From Pleurotus ostreatus/Saccharomyces cerevisiae fusant (lineage: Eukaryota > Opisthokonta): a stretch of DNA of 16,025 bases. Of this stretch, positions 1 through 8,078 are shown in pieces. Each line of letters begins with the position of its first letter. The stretch's first letter is position 1. The notes under the pieces are model-generated. The model ran no database searches. It was not told the origin of the DNA and saw only the letters and a program-made list of their open reading frames with translations. The translations under genes were made by a program, and so were the position numbers. The stretch covers positions 1 to 16,025 of the forward strand of contig JAMQCK010000774.1 of NCBI GenBank assembly GCA_024196135.1, in the 5' to 3' direction.

Positions 1-1726
1 CGCGTCGCTGCGTCGAAGGCGCGCGCCTCGGCGGACTGCGCGCGCTTCTGGGCAGCGCGGAGGCCCTCCTCGGAGGTCTGAGCACGCTTCTGGGCGGCTT
101 GAAGGCGCTCGTCGGCTTCGGCGTAGCGGCGCTCGGCGGTGAGCGCGCGCTTCTCAGCCTTGGAGGCGCGGGCTTCGGCGGTGGAGGCGCGCTCCTCGAG
201 CTGGCGAAGGGTGTCGTTGGAGACCTGAGACTGAGACTCAGCGGCTTGAGCGCGGGCTTCGGCATCGTGGAGGCGGGACTCGGCGTCCTGAGCGCGAGAT
301 TCGGCGTCCTGAGCACGAGCGGCGGCCTCCTGGGCACGTTCCCCAGCGTCGATGCGGGCGGCGTCGGCCTCCTCGGCACGCGTATCAGCCGCCTCAGCGC
401 GCTCAAGGGCTTCGCGGGCGTACTGCGCGGCAATCTCGGCGCGGGTCGACGCGTCCTCAGCGCTCTCCTCCGCCTTCTGCACGCGACGCGAGGCCTGCTC
501 TTCCAGCTCGCCAGCGAGGGCCTCGACCTCCCGCGTCCGCTCCTCAGCGTCCCGCACGCGAGACTCAGCCTCAGCCGCACGCGCTTCAGCTGCCTGCGCA
601 CGCTCCTCCACCTCCCGCAGCTTCTCGCTGAGCTCCTGCACGGACTGCTCCGCTCCCTGAAGGCGGTCTTCGATGCTCTTCGCGCGGCGCTCGGCCTCTA
701 CCGCGCGCTCGAAGCCCTGCGTCGCCCGCGCGTCCGACTTGCGCGCCCTCGCTTCGGACTCTGCAGCGCGGGCATCGGACTCCCGCAGCCGCGCCTCGAG
801 CTCGTCGACCTGCGCCGCCGCCGCGCTCGCCCGCCCGACAGCATCCCGAGCCACAGCGACCGCAGTCGCCGTCCGACGCTCCGCCTGCCCCGCGCGGGCC
901 TCCGCCTCGCGGATCTGCTGCACCGCGTCCTCCGCCTTCCGCGCCGCGACCCGGGCCTGCATCTGCGCGACGTCCGCCCGCGCGCGCTCGTCCGCCGCGC
1001 GCTTGTCCGCCTCCGCGACACGCTTGTCGACCTCCGCGACGCGCTTGTCGGCATCCTTCGCGCGGGCCGCCTCCCGGCTCGCGTACTCCTGCGCCGCGCG
1101 CGCGCGCTGCTCCGCGTCACGTAATAGCGCGTCCGCCTGCTGTTGCATGTCGTCCGCGTCCGCGACGGCGGCCTCCGCGAGCGCGAGGGCCCCGGCGAGC
1201 AGCCGCATCCCGCGCTCCGCTTCGTCGAGCTGCTGCTCAACGAGCCGGAGGCACGCGCGCGGGTCCTCGGGCCAGGACGTGGTCGAGTCGATCAGGTCGT
1301 CATGATCGTCGTTACACGTGTCGAAGGACGAGAGGTGGAAGGGGTTCTTGAGGTAGAGCGGTGGGAGCGAGGTGCACACGCGGAGGTCTGGTGTCTCGCT
1401 ATCCGTGCGGTCGCTGTCGCTCCAGCGGTCGGGTCTGCGGGAGAGGTTCGATTTGGTCAGCAGGACAGAACACGAGGCTACAGCATGCCACGCACTCTAC
1501 GAATGCCACCGGAGAGAGCATACGTATAGGACTTGAAGGTGGCGTTTTGAGCGGTGTCGTGAGCGGGTCGTAAGATCGAGAGGTAGTCGCCTGAGGGGTG
1601 GGTGGGGGAAGGAAGCAAGAGTGCGCTCGCCGCGCTATATGGACCCTCCGGACGCCAGGCTGCTCGCGCGCGGTCGCCTCGACGGGCTGCACGATTACGG
1701 GTACGCAGCCAATCGGGGGCTGTCAA
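1..1726 (-). CDS. Long coiled-coil protein, 5' part (runs off left edge)
   Basis: The minus strand is open from 1434 to the left edge. Read in that frame it is almost wholly Ala, Glu, Arg, Gln and Asp, with a recurring RAxxAE / RAQDAES heptad-like pattern, so it should form a very long alpha-helical coiled coil. No ATG lies between the upstream stop (1497-1499) and residue-rich coding near 1208, so the exon must be spliced in. An acceptor CTCCCGCAG ends at 1435, with a CTGAC branch site at 1456-1460. A donor GTATGC starts at 1523 and gives a compatible phase 2, with an 89-bp intron. The first exon would be 1524 to an ATG at 1726. A second pyrimidine-plus-CAG acceptor at 1591 could mean a further intron and a different start. 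The residues after the splice include DRWSDSDRTDSETPDL and are not coiled coil. Function is unknown; a scaffold or cytoskeletal role is only inference. Low-complexity sequence makes family assignment unsafe. Confidence 0.7.
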
Positions 1727-2479
1727 GCGCGCCGCACACGAGATCTATGAGCCAACGGGGCGTTTCACTGGGGCGTATGCCGTTCGGGGTCCTCGTGGCG
1801 GTCGCGTGTGCGGTGTTGTGGTCGCTCCAGGCAGTCCCATTGCGGTTCAAACGGGGTTGAAGTTGGGGTAGAGAAGCGGCACCAGGGCGAAGCGAGGACG
1901 TAGATGGATCGCGCGTTGGTTTGTGGAGGAGCGCGAGATTGGCCGGCTGAGCGGGCCGATGCGTAAACGTACACAAGTCGTGCTTTGTGATTGCGTTCTG
2001 AAGAGGTGTTGGAAGACGGGATTCTTGATCATACCATAGACGGTCATAGTGCCCCAAGTTGGCTCGGCAAAGAGGCGACGGGGATGATGGAGTCGGGTTC
2101 GAATAGATCGGCGCATGGCACCGCAATGCGCTGACCGGCAACCTGAATGTTCAAAATCGATACGAGTGAGTTGATCTTCTTCAGACGGGCGAGGCATACC
2201 AGTTGACACCGCTCTGAGGTCGGAAGGCGGAATGCACGTTGCGAATGGCCAGTTATCATCTGACGCTACAGGTGCTGCAGTGGGCTCGCAGTCGCAAGTC
2301 AGACACAGGGTTGCAGAGCAGCAGTCGCGCTATGAGATAGAGGAGAGTTCTCTGTATCCTGCACGAGAGGGGCGACGAGGAGCGCGCAGCGGCGAGAGTC
2401 TGCTACCGATGTTGATGATGGATCTATCTCGAGGAAGGGCACAAGCACTGCATGGAAGCTCATAGCGCTAATCACGCAC
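1727..2479. other. Intergenic region with no convincing gene
   Basis: Overlapping short open frames occur on both strands but none has a recognisable domain together with consistent splice sites. A minus-strand stretch around 1990-2200 reads like coding in two competing frames (for example the peptide EPTWGTMTVYGMIKNP) and could be a decayed exon. No tRNA, rRNA or terminal repeat was seen. The promoter of the coiled-coil gene on the left presumably lies at the left end of this stretch. Confidence 0.4.
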
Positions 2480-2627
2480 CTCCATAACCTCCATGTTCGT
2501 GAGATACCGGGGTACTTCCTCCTGCGGCCTTCGAAAGTGGGCTGATCGAGCGCATCGGACGTGCTTGCAAGAGCACGAGCAGCCAGTATCATTACTACAG
2601 CAAGACACGCGTACATCAGACAAGATC
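2480..2627 (-). CDS. Possible orphan exon with a hydrophobic segment
   Basis: This minus-strand segment is bounded by a good donor (GTGCGT, starting at 2479) and an acceptor-like TAAG ending at 2628. It is open in one frame and reads LMYACLAVVMILAARALAS, one hydrophobic helix, followed by a basic stretch ending RTWRLWR. That would fit one exon of a membrane protein. I found no flanking exons that join it in frame with confidence, and no start codon or terminator. It may be a remnant of an older gene or a chance open frame. The family is not recognised. Confidence 0.22.
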
Positions 2628-2793
2628 CTTAGGGTTGGCATCCAGATGATGTATCGGTCGAAGGATCGTGCTCCCTGAGCTTGTACGACGTGGACGATGG
2701 CCGCCAGGATCAAGGTGACAAAGCCTTCCTATTTGGGAAGAGGACACGTTTCAACCGCGCCGGCGGCCCAGCGACGGCAGCGTTCGCGTTCTT

Positions 2794-2880
2794 CCTTCCT
2801 CCCACATCCTCTGCGCGTCGTCTTCGTCGACGAGCTGCACCCAGAGCGCATACGCCGTGTGGATGTACCTCGCTACATAG
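2794..2880 (-). other. Conserved coding-like stretch antisense to the duplicated leader (left copy)
   Basis: On the minus strand this piece reads YVARYIHTAYALWVQLVDED and then DAQRMWEEG, a low-bias, protein-like peptide. A TATGTAG acceptor-like site ends at 2873. The right copy (about 12403-12489) keeps the frame with only T-to-M and E-to-K changes in the compared part. It could be an exon of a divergently transcribed gene whose other exons were left outside the duplication, or an old exon fossil. No family is recognised and no partner exon was found. Confidence 0.3.
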
Positions 2881-3229
2881 TCCTAACATGACGTGCTTGT
2901 CTTTAGCCCACGCGCCCCCTCCCCGCACGTCTCGACTGTGATCGGCCCGCACTCGAGTACGACTTTATGCACCCTGGTGCAGAGGGATTCCCCTCTCTCG
3001 TACTCCCCTCCTCACTCAGCGCTGCAGCACCACCACTGCTGAAGAATCCCAACACCACCGCTCGCCCGACACCCCGTCGGTCCCCATCAATCGCGACCTT
3101 ATCATATCAGTCCGACCTCTTGACGGGGTTATCAGCGGCCCCCGTTCAGCCTGACGCACGCGTCCCGCCGCACGCTATGCGCAGCGCGCGCATCCGCACG
3201 GCCATCCACACATCTCTACGCCTGCGCCC

Positions 3230-3235
3230 ATGTAG
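3230..3235 (+). promoter_or_regulatory. Start-stop mini-uORF (ATG TAG) before the truncated 7TM gene
   Basis: The leader ends ATGTAGCCATG. An ATG is followed directly by a stop codon, then two bases, then the main ATG at 3238. The same arrangement is kept in the right copy at 12823-12828. A start-stop element this close to the initiator is expected to make ribosomes pause or reinitiate, which would lower or condition expression. The effect is inference; the sequence is plain. Confidence 0.5.
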
Positions 3236-3237
3236 CC

Positions 3238-4167
3238 ATGTCCTCGACGTCGCCATCCCCCCTCGCCGCCGCGTCCGTCGAGCTCGTGCAGTGGACGGCG
3301 ATCACCGTGGGCGTGCAGATGGCGCTGTATGGTGCGTGATCGAGCGCGTATCAGTGAAGACTGCTTGCTGACAAGCTGTAGGCGTACACACGGCGCTCTT
3401 CTTCATCTCGCTTTCGGTGCTGTTGTGTGTGCTTCTGACCTTCGTCTACGTTCCCCCGCTGACGATCACTGCCTCCCGTATATCACCCCGACGATCGCTC
3501 CCCTCCCTCAGCCACCACTCTCCGAACAACCTCGCCCTGCGCGCCGCCACGACCTCCATCTTCATCTGCGCCTCCGTCGCCTTCGTCGGCACCGTCCCCT
3601 TCTACCTCATCCAGCTCTCCTTCTTCAAAGGTCCCCCCTCGGCCAGCGCGCTACGGACGGGGGATGATATCATGGTGTCGAATATCGTCGCGCAGCGGGT
3701 GATGGTGCGTGCTCGCTCGCTTCCCTCCCCTTCGATCGCGGGAGTTCCCTTCCCGACACTTCTTCACCTCGCCGACACCCCTCACAGCTCTTCGTCGCCG
3801 ATCTCGTCGCGGCATGGCGCGCCTGGGTCGTCTGGATGCGCGACACGCGGGTTGCTTGGTTGCTCGCGGCGTGCATGCTGGGCGTAGTTGGTACGTGCGC
3901 GTCCTCCTCCCTGTACATCCCCATCTCCCTCCCTCCCCACTCGTCTAAGCCCCTCTTCCCCGTCCTCACCCCCCTTCGTCCACGATCCCATTCTTGAAGC
4001 TAACCCCTCCCCCAGTCTGCTCCGCCGGCGAAGTCACCCTCTACATCCAGTCCAAGGTCTCCGGCGACGACAACTTCGGCCAGCCGGTGCGTATCATCTT
4101 CAGCATCGTGCCCGGGCTGGTGGCGAATTTGGTGTGCACGGTGCTCGTTGGTTGGAGGACTTGGTGA
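3238..4167 (+). pseudogene. 3'-truncated duplicate of the 7TM protein gene (exons 1-4 only)
   Basis: Exons are 3238-3331, 3382-3704, 3788-3890 and 4016-4163, exactly the same lengths (94, 323, 103, 148 nt) and phases as the first four exons of the full gene at 12831. Introns have GTGCGT, GTGCGT, GTACGT and GTGAGC donors. The 222 encoded residues differ from the paralogue at about nine places, mostly in the N-terminus and the first loop. No stop or frameshift interrupts them. Homology ends in intron 4, and no trace of exons 5-7 (motifs SYRRLK, IERVLVLLAESG, LPEYLD) was found in the following 1.5 kb. If the fourth donor is not used, codons TGG TGA follow at once, giving a protein of about 223 aa with roughly the first four or five membrane segments. 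It may be a young pseudogene or an expressed short form; the intact frame and synonymous changes leave the second option open. Confidence 0.8.
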
Positions 4168-4185
4168 GCATTTCTCGTTTTGATC

Positions 4186-4202
4186 CGTAGCCTACGGCTA
4201 CG
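4186..4202. repeat. Perfect short palindrome at the duplication breakpoint
   Basis: CGTAGCC, a TAC loop, then GGCTACG form a perfect 7-bp stem hairpin. It sits about 18 bases after the last base shared with the right copy. Such hairpins can stall replication or promote breakage, so it may mark the rearrangement junction. That link is inference. Confidence 0.6.
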
Positions 4203-4274
4203 TCTTGGCGCGCGTACCGAGCGAAGGCGTCGGAGCGCGCGTGCCGAGTGAAGGCGGCGGACGCATCGCACTCG

Positions 4275-4720
4275 CTGAGTCGAGCGGGGGGGCGGGAGGG
4301 GGATATGGCAGAGAAGGTGCGAAGGAGGGGGTGCGAGGTGCGACGGAGGGGGGTGCGAGGTGCGAAGGAGGGGGAGGTGGAAGGGCAGGGGGTGCGAGGT
4401 GCTCAGGGAAGGGGGGAGGCGAGGAGGGGCAGTGAGTGGAAGCGAAGGAAGGGGAGGTGGGGGAGCGAAGGAAGGGAGAGTTGGGGGAGCGAAGGAAGGG
4501 AGAGTTGGGGGGATGAGACAAGGGGAGGGGAGGTGGGGGAGCGAAGGAGGGGGAACGAGAGAAGGGGTGAGGGAGAGCAAAGGAGGAAGGGGAGGGAGGG
4601 GGGGACGAGAGCAGGGGAGAGGGGAGGGGGGGGGGGGACGAGAGCAGTGGAGAGGGGAACGAGAGCAGGGGAGGGGGGAACGAGAGAAGGGTGGAGGAGG
4701 GGGAGGAGACAGAGAAAGGG
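4275..4720. repeat. Purine-rich (G/A) low-complexity tract with long G runs
   Basis: The plus strand is almost only G and A for about 450 bases, with degenerate repeats such as GGGAGCGAAGGAAGGGAGAG and one G run of more than ten bases near 4625-4637. The open frames across it on both strands (Gly/Arg/Glu-rich on plus, Ser/Pro/Leu-rich on minus) follow from composition and are not genes. Many spaced GGG tracts would allow G-quadruplex or triplex structure. Confidence 0.85.
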
Positions 4721-4798
4721 GCCGTTGCCCCCGCGGTCGATGGTCGTCTCCGGCCGTGTATCGGCGAGCGGCGATGCGCCTCCCACGGTTGCGCAGAC

Positions 4799-4842
4799 GC
4801 GCTACCTCGCCTTCGCAGTCGCGCTACCTCGCCTTCGCCGTC
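4799..4842. repeat. Two tandem 22-bp units
   Basis: The unit GCGCTACCTCGCCTTCGC followed by AGTC or CGTC occurs twice head to tail with a single difference. It lies between the purine tract and the 25-bp array and has no coding role that I can see. Confidence 0.75.
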
Positions 4843-4975
4843 CCCCTCGTGCCGAGGACGCCGCCCGCCTTTTGCCGACGAGACTCCCCCCTCGCTCGCC
4901 CCTCGTATCGACGCGATCATCGCCATCCCGCCTCCATCCCCCCACCACCTACGCGCATCGGCGGCCCCCTTCGCT

Positions 4976-5075
4976 CGAGGTCCATCGCATGGCAACGAGA
5001 CGAGGTCCATCGCATGGCGACAAGACGAGGTCCATCGCATGGCGACGAAACAAGGACCATCGCACGGCGACGAGA
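4976..5075. repeat. Four tandem 25-bp units
   Basis: Units start at 4976, 5001, 5026 and 5051. Each begins CGAGGTCCATCGCATGGC (CAAGGACCATCGCACGGC in the last) and ends in ACGAGA, ACAAGA or ACGAAA. Divergence rises toward the last unit. Because 25 is not a multiple of three, the repeat is unlikely to be maintained as protein sequence. It is a minisatellite. Confidence 0.9.
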
Positions 5076-5875
5076 CAGCCCTCCCCCGTCGCCTCTCGCA
5101 TGGGAAGAGGGGGGTCTGACCCGACGACGACGGCGATGACGGCGCCGTCTCGTGCGACTCGCGAGCGTGGCCCCTCCCCTCTCCCTTGACGCGCTCGGGC
5201 GAGCATCCCGCCCCCCTTCGCGTCGGCAGACGGTGCGGCGCGGCGAATGTCGAACGCTGCGCGGCGCGGGGAGCACCAAAAGCGACGCGGCTAGCGCCGG
5301 CTCGTTACCTGCGACGTCGTCAGTGAGGCTGCGACGAGCGGGGGGCGAGGAGATGGGGGGTGCGAAGCAGGGCTTGGAGCGAGCGACGAGGGCAAGGGGC
5401 TCAATGATGGGGAAGGTCAGTGCGAGGGGGGTGGGGCACATCGCGAAGGGGGTGGGGTGCGCTCTGAAGGGGGGAGGGGCAGTCGACAAAGGGGAGGGGG
5501 AGGGTGGAGAAGGTCTCTGGGCGAGGATGGGAGGCGTCTGGGCGATGGAGGGAGGGGAGGGGGCGATGATTAGAAGGTACGTACGCGATGGGGAGGGTAG
5601 GGCGGCCGCCGTCATCGCACGGGGAGGCCGTCTTATCCCACCCCCCATCCCGACACCTGCCCAAGTGCCTGGGGCGCGCGCTGGCAGCGTGAGTAGTTCA
5701 AATGTATCCTATAGATGTTGAATACCAGCGCTCTTGGCTGTAGTACATGCAATCACCGAGTTGCGAGGGCAGGGGAATCCCCCCACCTCGCCCCTCCCTC
5801 GCGGGCCGACATCGAAGAAACTGCTTGCCATGTGGTCCAGCGCGTCGTCGGAGATCCCTCGTCGTGCAGGATGCC
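5076..5875. other. Gene-poor interval with a second G/A-rich tract
   Basis: This interval holds GC-rich sequence, then a second plus-strand purine-rich stretch (about 5336-5570) with repeated GGGGTGGGG, AAGGGG and GAGGGGAGG words, then ordinary sequence up to the stop codon of the minus-strand gene at 5876. No recognisable exon, RNA gene or transposon end was found. The 3' UTR of the minus-strand gene should lie in the right-hand part. Confidence 0.5.
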
Positions 5876-6406
5876 TCATCTTGCTGTGGAATCGCCGGGT
5901 TGAGGCGTTGAGTGATAGGGAAGGGTAGTTGGTCGAAGGGGAATCAAGTGCCGCATCGCTCTCAGCCTATCGTCGAGTGGCGTGGAGTGCGGCGATGAGG
6001 AGTTCTAGGAGTTCATGAGCGTCAGAAAGTTACATCAAGAAGGACCACGTACCTCAATCATGCACTCGGCGGTCGAGTTGTTGTCTTCCTCGTGTTGTCT
6101 CGACCGTGTTCTTGTTGTTGTTGGAGTTGAAAGGTATCGAGAGCGGCTCGACGGCGACGGCGATAAAGGCGGCGTGAGAGGGACTTTTGAGCTCATGTGA
6201 GCCCGTCGTCAACGAAGCAAGAGGCGGGCAGGGCGTACCTCCGAGAAATTTGGCGTACAGATGGAGATCCTACTCGTGCAAGTCAGCCGCGAGGAATCGA
6301 GATTAGGGTCAGGCACGTACCTTGCGACGTACCGGCATGATCTCCCCTCTCCTGGGGTCGTGCGGGGGCGCGGCGTGAAGGGGGGTGGGCAGACAAAGCG
6401 TCGAAC
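5876..6406 (-). CDS. 3' exons of a Ser/Pro/Thr-rich protein
   Basis: Four minus-strand exons join in one frame: 6406-6321, 6269-6239, 6183-6053 and 6004-5876, ending in TGA at 5876-5878. Introns are 51, 55 and 48 bp, with donors GTACGT, GTACGC and GTACGT. Two acceptors follow clear branch sites (CTGAC); the middle one (AAAAG) is weaker. The spliced C-terminus contains GEIMPVRRKDLHLYAKFLG, then PLTPPLSPSPSSRSRYLSTP, a TTTRTRSRQHEEDNN segment and a tail ending QPGDSTAR. It is likely disordered and has many possible Ser/Thr-Pro phosphorylation sites. The first listed exon is entered in phase 1 after a CTGAC...CCCGCAG acceptor (AG at 6408-6407), but I could not place the preceding donor with confidence. 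This may be the end of the gene whose exons lie at 6840-7799 or a separate gene. No conserved domain is visible. Confidence 0.6.
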
Positions 6407-6839
6407 CTGCGGGCAAGAGGTCAGTCACGACATTGTACATCAGGACGACAGCCTGCGGACGCAACTCGCCTCTTTATGTATAACTTCAAGCGGCGTCTAC
6501 TTCGTCGTCGGGATGCGGTACGGCCGAGGGTAAGTTAGGTCATGATCTCTCTCGTCCGCGCGCGTGCTGGCGTCGCCTCTCGCGCGCCTTGCCGTGTCTT
6601 GTTGGCGCATTCGGGACGGGGGCATCGACCCGACGTACTCGTCAGTCACCGCGCGCTCTCGCCTACGTGTTCCTCGTGTAATACATATCCCCTCGACCAG
6701 ACATCCCTGCACTCGCGCCGCTTCGCGGCTGCGAGCGGCACGCGCTCTTCCCCCGCGAACAGCCGCTACGAGAACGAAGTCAGCGGCGATTCGCACGGTA
6801 AGGTGGCGGGAGTACCTTTGCTGTTGTCGCATTCCTCAC

Positions 6840-7785
6840 CCGACAGCGCCCGCGCATGCCCCCGGCGGCTCGGGGGTCGCGCAAACTGGCTGAATAACGC
6901 GTCAATCAGCATTTTCTCAAAGCCGCGCGCATTCGGGTGTAAGGAAATGGGTAGGACACATTGATACTCACCTTCATGACCACGAAAACCTGGCGCAGGC
7001 GCTCGACGACGCCGAGGAAGCCGTAGTCTCTCTCGTGCATCTCGGACGGCGCCTTCGGCACCTCCAGAACTTGATGGTGGACATGCCAGATCAGCGAGTG
7101 TCACAAAACGTCGAGAAAGCTACCAACCAGCAGTCACACCACTCACGCGAGGGCCCCCACGTATGCCTCCGGCGGCTCGGGGATCGCAAGAAGTCGCCGT
7201 TTTGGGCATTAGCAAGCATTCCCCCCTTGCGCATGAGTTTGGGGGTATAAGCGCAATTCAGAATCGCTGTTACTCACCTCAATGACCCCGAGAACCTGGG
7301 TTAGGTCTTCGGCAACGCCGAGAAGGCGCATATCCGTGCCTATAGCACCGGCAGAACTTGACAGTGGACATGCCAGATCAGCGAATTTTGCGATTCTTCG
7401 ACGAAATCATTTACCAGCGCTTCCGCATGAATCATCCGAAGGGGGTCGCGCATGCCTCCGGCGGTTCGGGTAGCGCTCATACTCGCCGGATAATAGTACC
7501 AGTAATTGATTCCCTAGGACAAATGCAGGTCAGTGAGGATTATCATCAGAAACGCGTTGTGCGCACCTCAATGACCCCGAGAACCTCGAGGCGGAGTGCG
7601 TGACAGCGCCGCGACGTCTTAAGGCTCGCGAAACAGGACCTCGGCGTCTTTAAGAGCCAACGGTCGGGTCAGCAAGAGGATCAAGCGATGCAATGTAGTA
7701 CATACCTTGAATTTCGCATTGATTGCGCTAGGACCCTCGCGCATGGCTCCGGCGGATCGCGGGTCGCCCAAACAGTCGCGGATCG
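6840..7785. repeat. About 290-bp tandem duplication, four degenerate copies, containing exons
   Basis: The core GCATGCCTCCGGCGGCTCGG (with variants) starts at 6854, 7161, 7450 and 7741, spacings 307, 289 and 291. A second core, rich in CAATGACCCCGAGAACCT, starts near 6975, 7281 and 7569. A third, GGACATGCCAGATCAGCGA, is present at about 7080 and 7369. The order is the same in each unit. The second core is the 3' end of an exon plus its donor on the minus strand, and the third covers a branch site, so each unit carries intron plus exon. Confidence 0.8.
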
Positions 7786-7799
7786 TGAGTTCAGTGGCC
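6840..7799 (-). CDS. Multi-exon gene with duplicated exons, model incomplete
   Basis: Three consecutive minus-strand exons join in one frame: 7799-7706, 7647-7567 and 7513-7415. They use donors GTATGT, GTGCGC and GTAAAT and acceptors CCGCAG, TTAAAG and CCTAG, and give about 91 residues including ATELTIRDCLGDPRSAGAM, LRLEVLGVIE and GINYWYYYPASM. Further exon-like pieces follow at 7356-7278, 7069-6972 and 6889-6840 with good GTGAG donors. The first two again end in VLGVIE- or VFVVMK-like peptides. Their phases do not match the preceding donors: exon 7356-7278 entered in phase 0 reaches TGA at 7279-7281. So either the protein ends there, other splice sites are used, or the later copies are decayed. 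No ATG was identified upstream of 7799. Function is unknown; the neighbour on the right suggests a HeLo-like or STAND relative, but I cannot show it. Confidence 0.45.
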
Positions 7800-8078
7800 C
7801 TGCGGAGAGAGCAGGTGTGAAGGCGAAGGCGAAAGCGTGTGTAGGTAGCGAAATAGGTGGTGGCGGTGTTGGTTCGTTTTTGTGGCCTTAGTCAGCGCGT
7901 AAATGGGTTTGTGTCGTCGCTGAGCGGTTCGGCTGGCGTCTTGCTGCGGACGGGGTCGACGTGGTGGTGAGAAGCAAGAAGTCAGTGTCGTGACGGACTC
8001 AATAGACTTAGGGTGTGGGTGACGGCGACCACGGATCGTGCCGCGGGTGACGGTCGGTCACGACACTCGGTGGGTCGG
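7800..8078. other. Spacer between two minus-strand genes
   Basis: No exon was recognised. On the minus strand this would be the 3' flank of the HeLo-like gene and the promoter or leader of the exon-repeat gene. It contains inverted TGTCGTGAC / GTCACGACA words near 7986-7994 and 8058-8066, which could be a weak inverted repeat. Confidence 0.35.

Larger units (their letters stand above)
2794..4168 (+). repeat. Segmental duplication, left copy
   Basis: From the shared CCTTCCTCCCACATCC at 2794 to the donor of exon 4 at 4164-4168 this segment matches 12403-13767 base for base apart from scattered substitutions and short indels. The flanks are unrelated on the left and diverge just inside an intron on the right. 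It includes the putative promoter region, 5' leader, exons 1-4 and introns 1-3 of a 7TM gene. In exon 4 the six differences I count are all synonymous, and in exon 3 the single difference is synonymous. The copies lie about 9.6 kb apart in the same orientation. Confidence 0.93.

Noticed and set aside
99..1124. A 341-codon plus-strand frame and overlapping plus-strand frames in the left 1.3 kb
   Set aside because: They are the antisense of the coiled-coil exon; the Leu/Arg/Gly or Ser/Ala/Arg bias is what the complement of Ala/Glu/Arg codons gives, and no splice signals support them.
2480..2627. The orphan exon has the same length (148 nt) and phases as exon 4 of the 7TM gene
   Set aside because: The two peptides show no residue-level similarity beyond both ending in a Trp-containing basic stretch, so the match in length looks like chance.
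4198..5189. Long open frames on both strands through the purine-rich tract (280 and 313 codons)
   Set aside because: Composition alone explains them: G/A-only DNA lacks most stop codons on one strand and C/T-only DNA on the other. The peptides are low-complexity with no domain.
6720..6889. A Walker A-like GGCSRGKS when exon 6889-6840 is joined to the next open stretch on the minus strand
   Set aside because: The following residues do not resemble any NTPase, the frame stops soon after, and a competing frame looks more coding. The motif is likely chance in GC-rich DNA.
6840..7785. CRISPR-like or transposon-terminal interpretation of the 290-bp repeats
   Set aside because: The units are long, degenerate and exon-bearing, with no short constant repeat plus unique spacer layout, no terminal inverted repeats and no target-site duplication.
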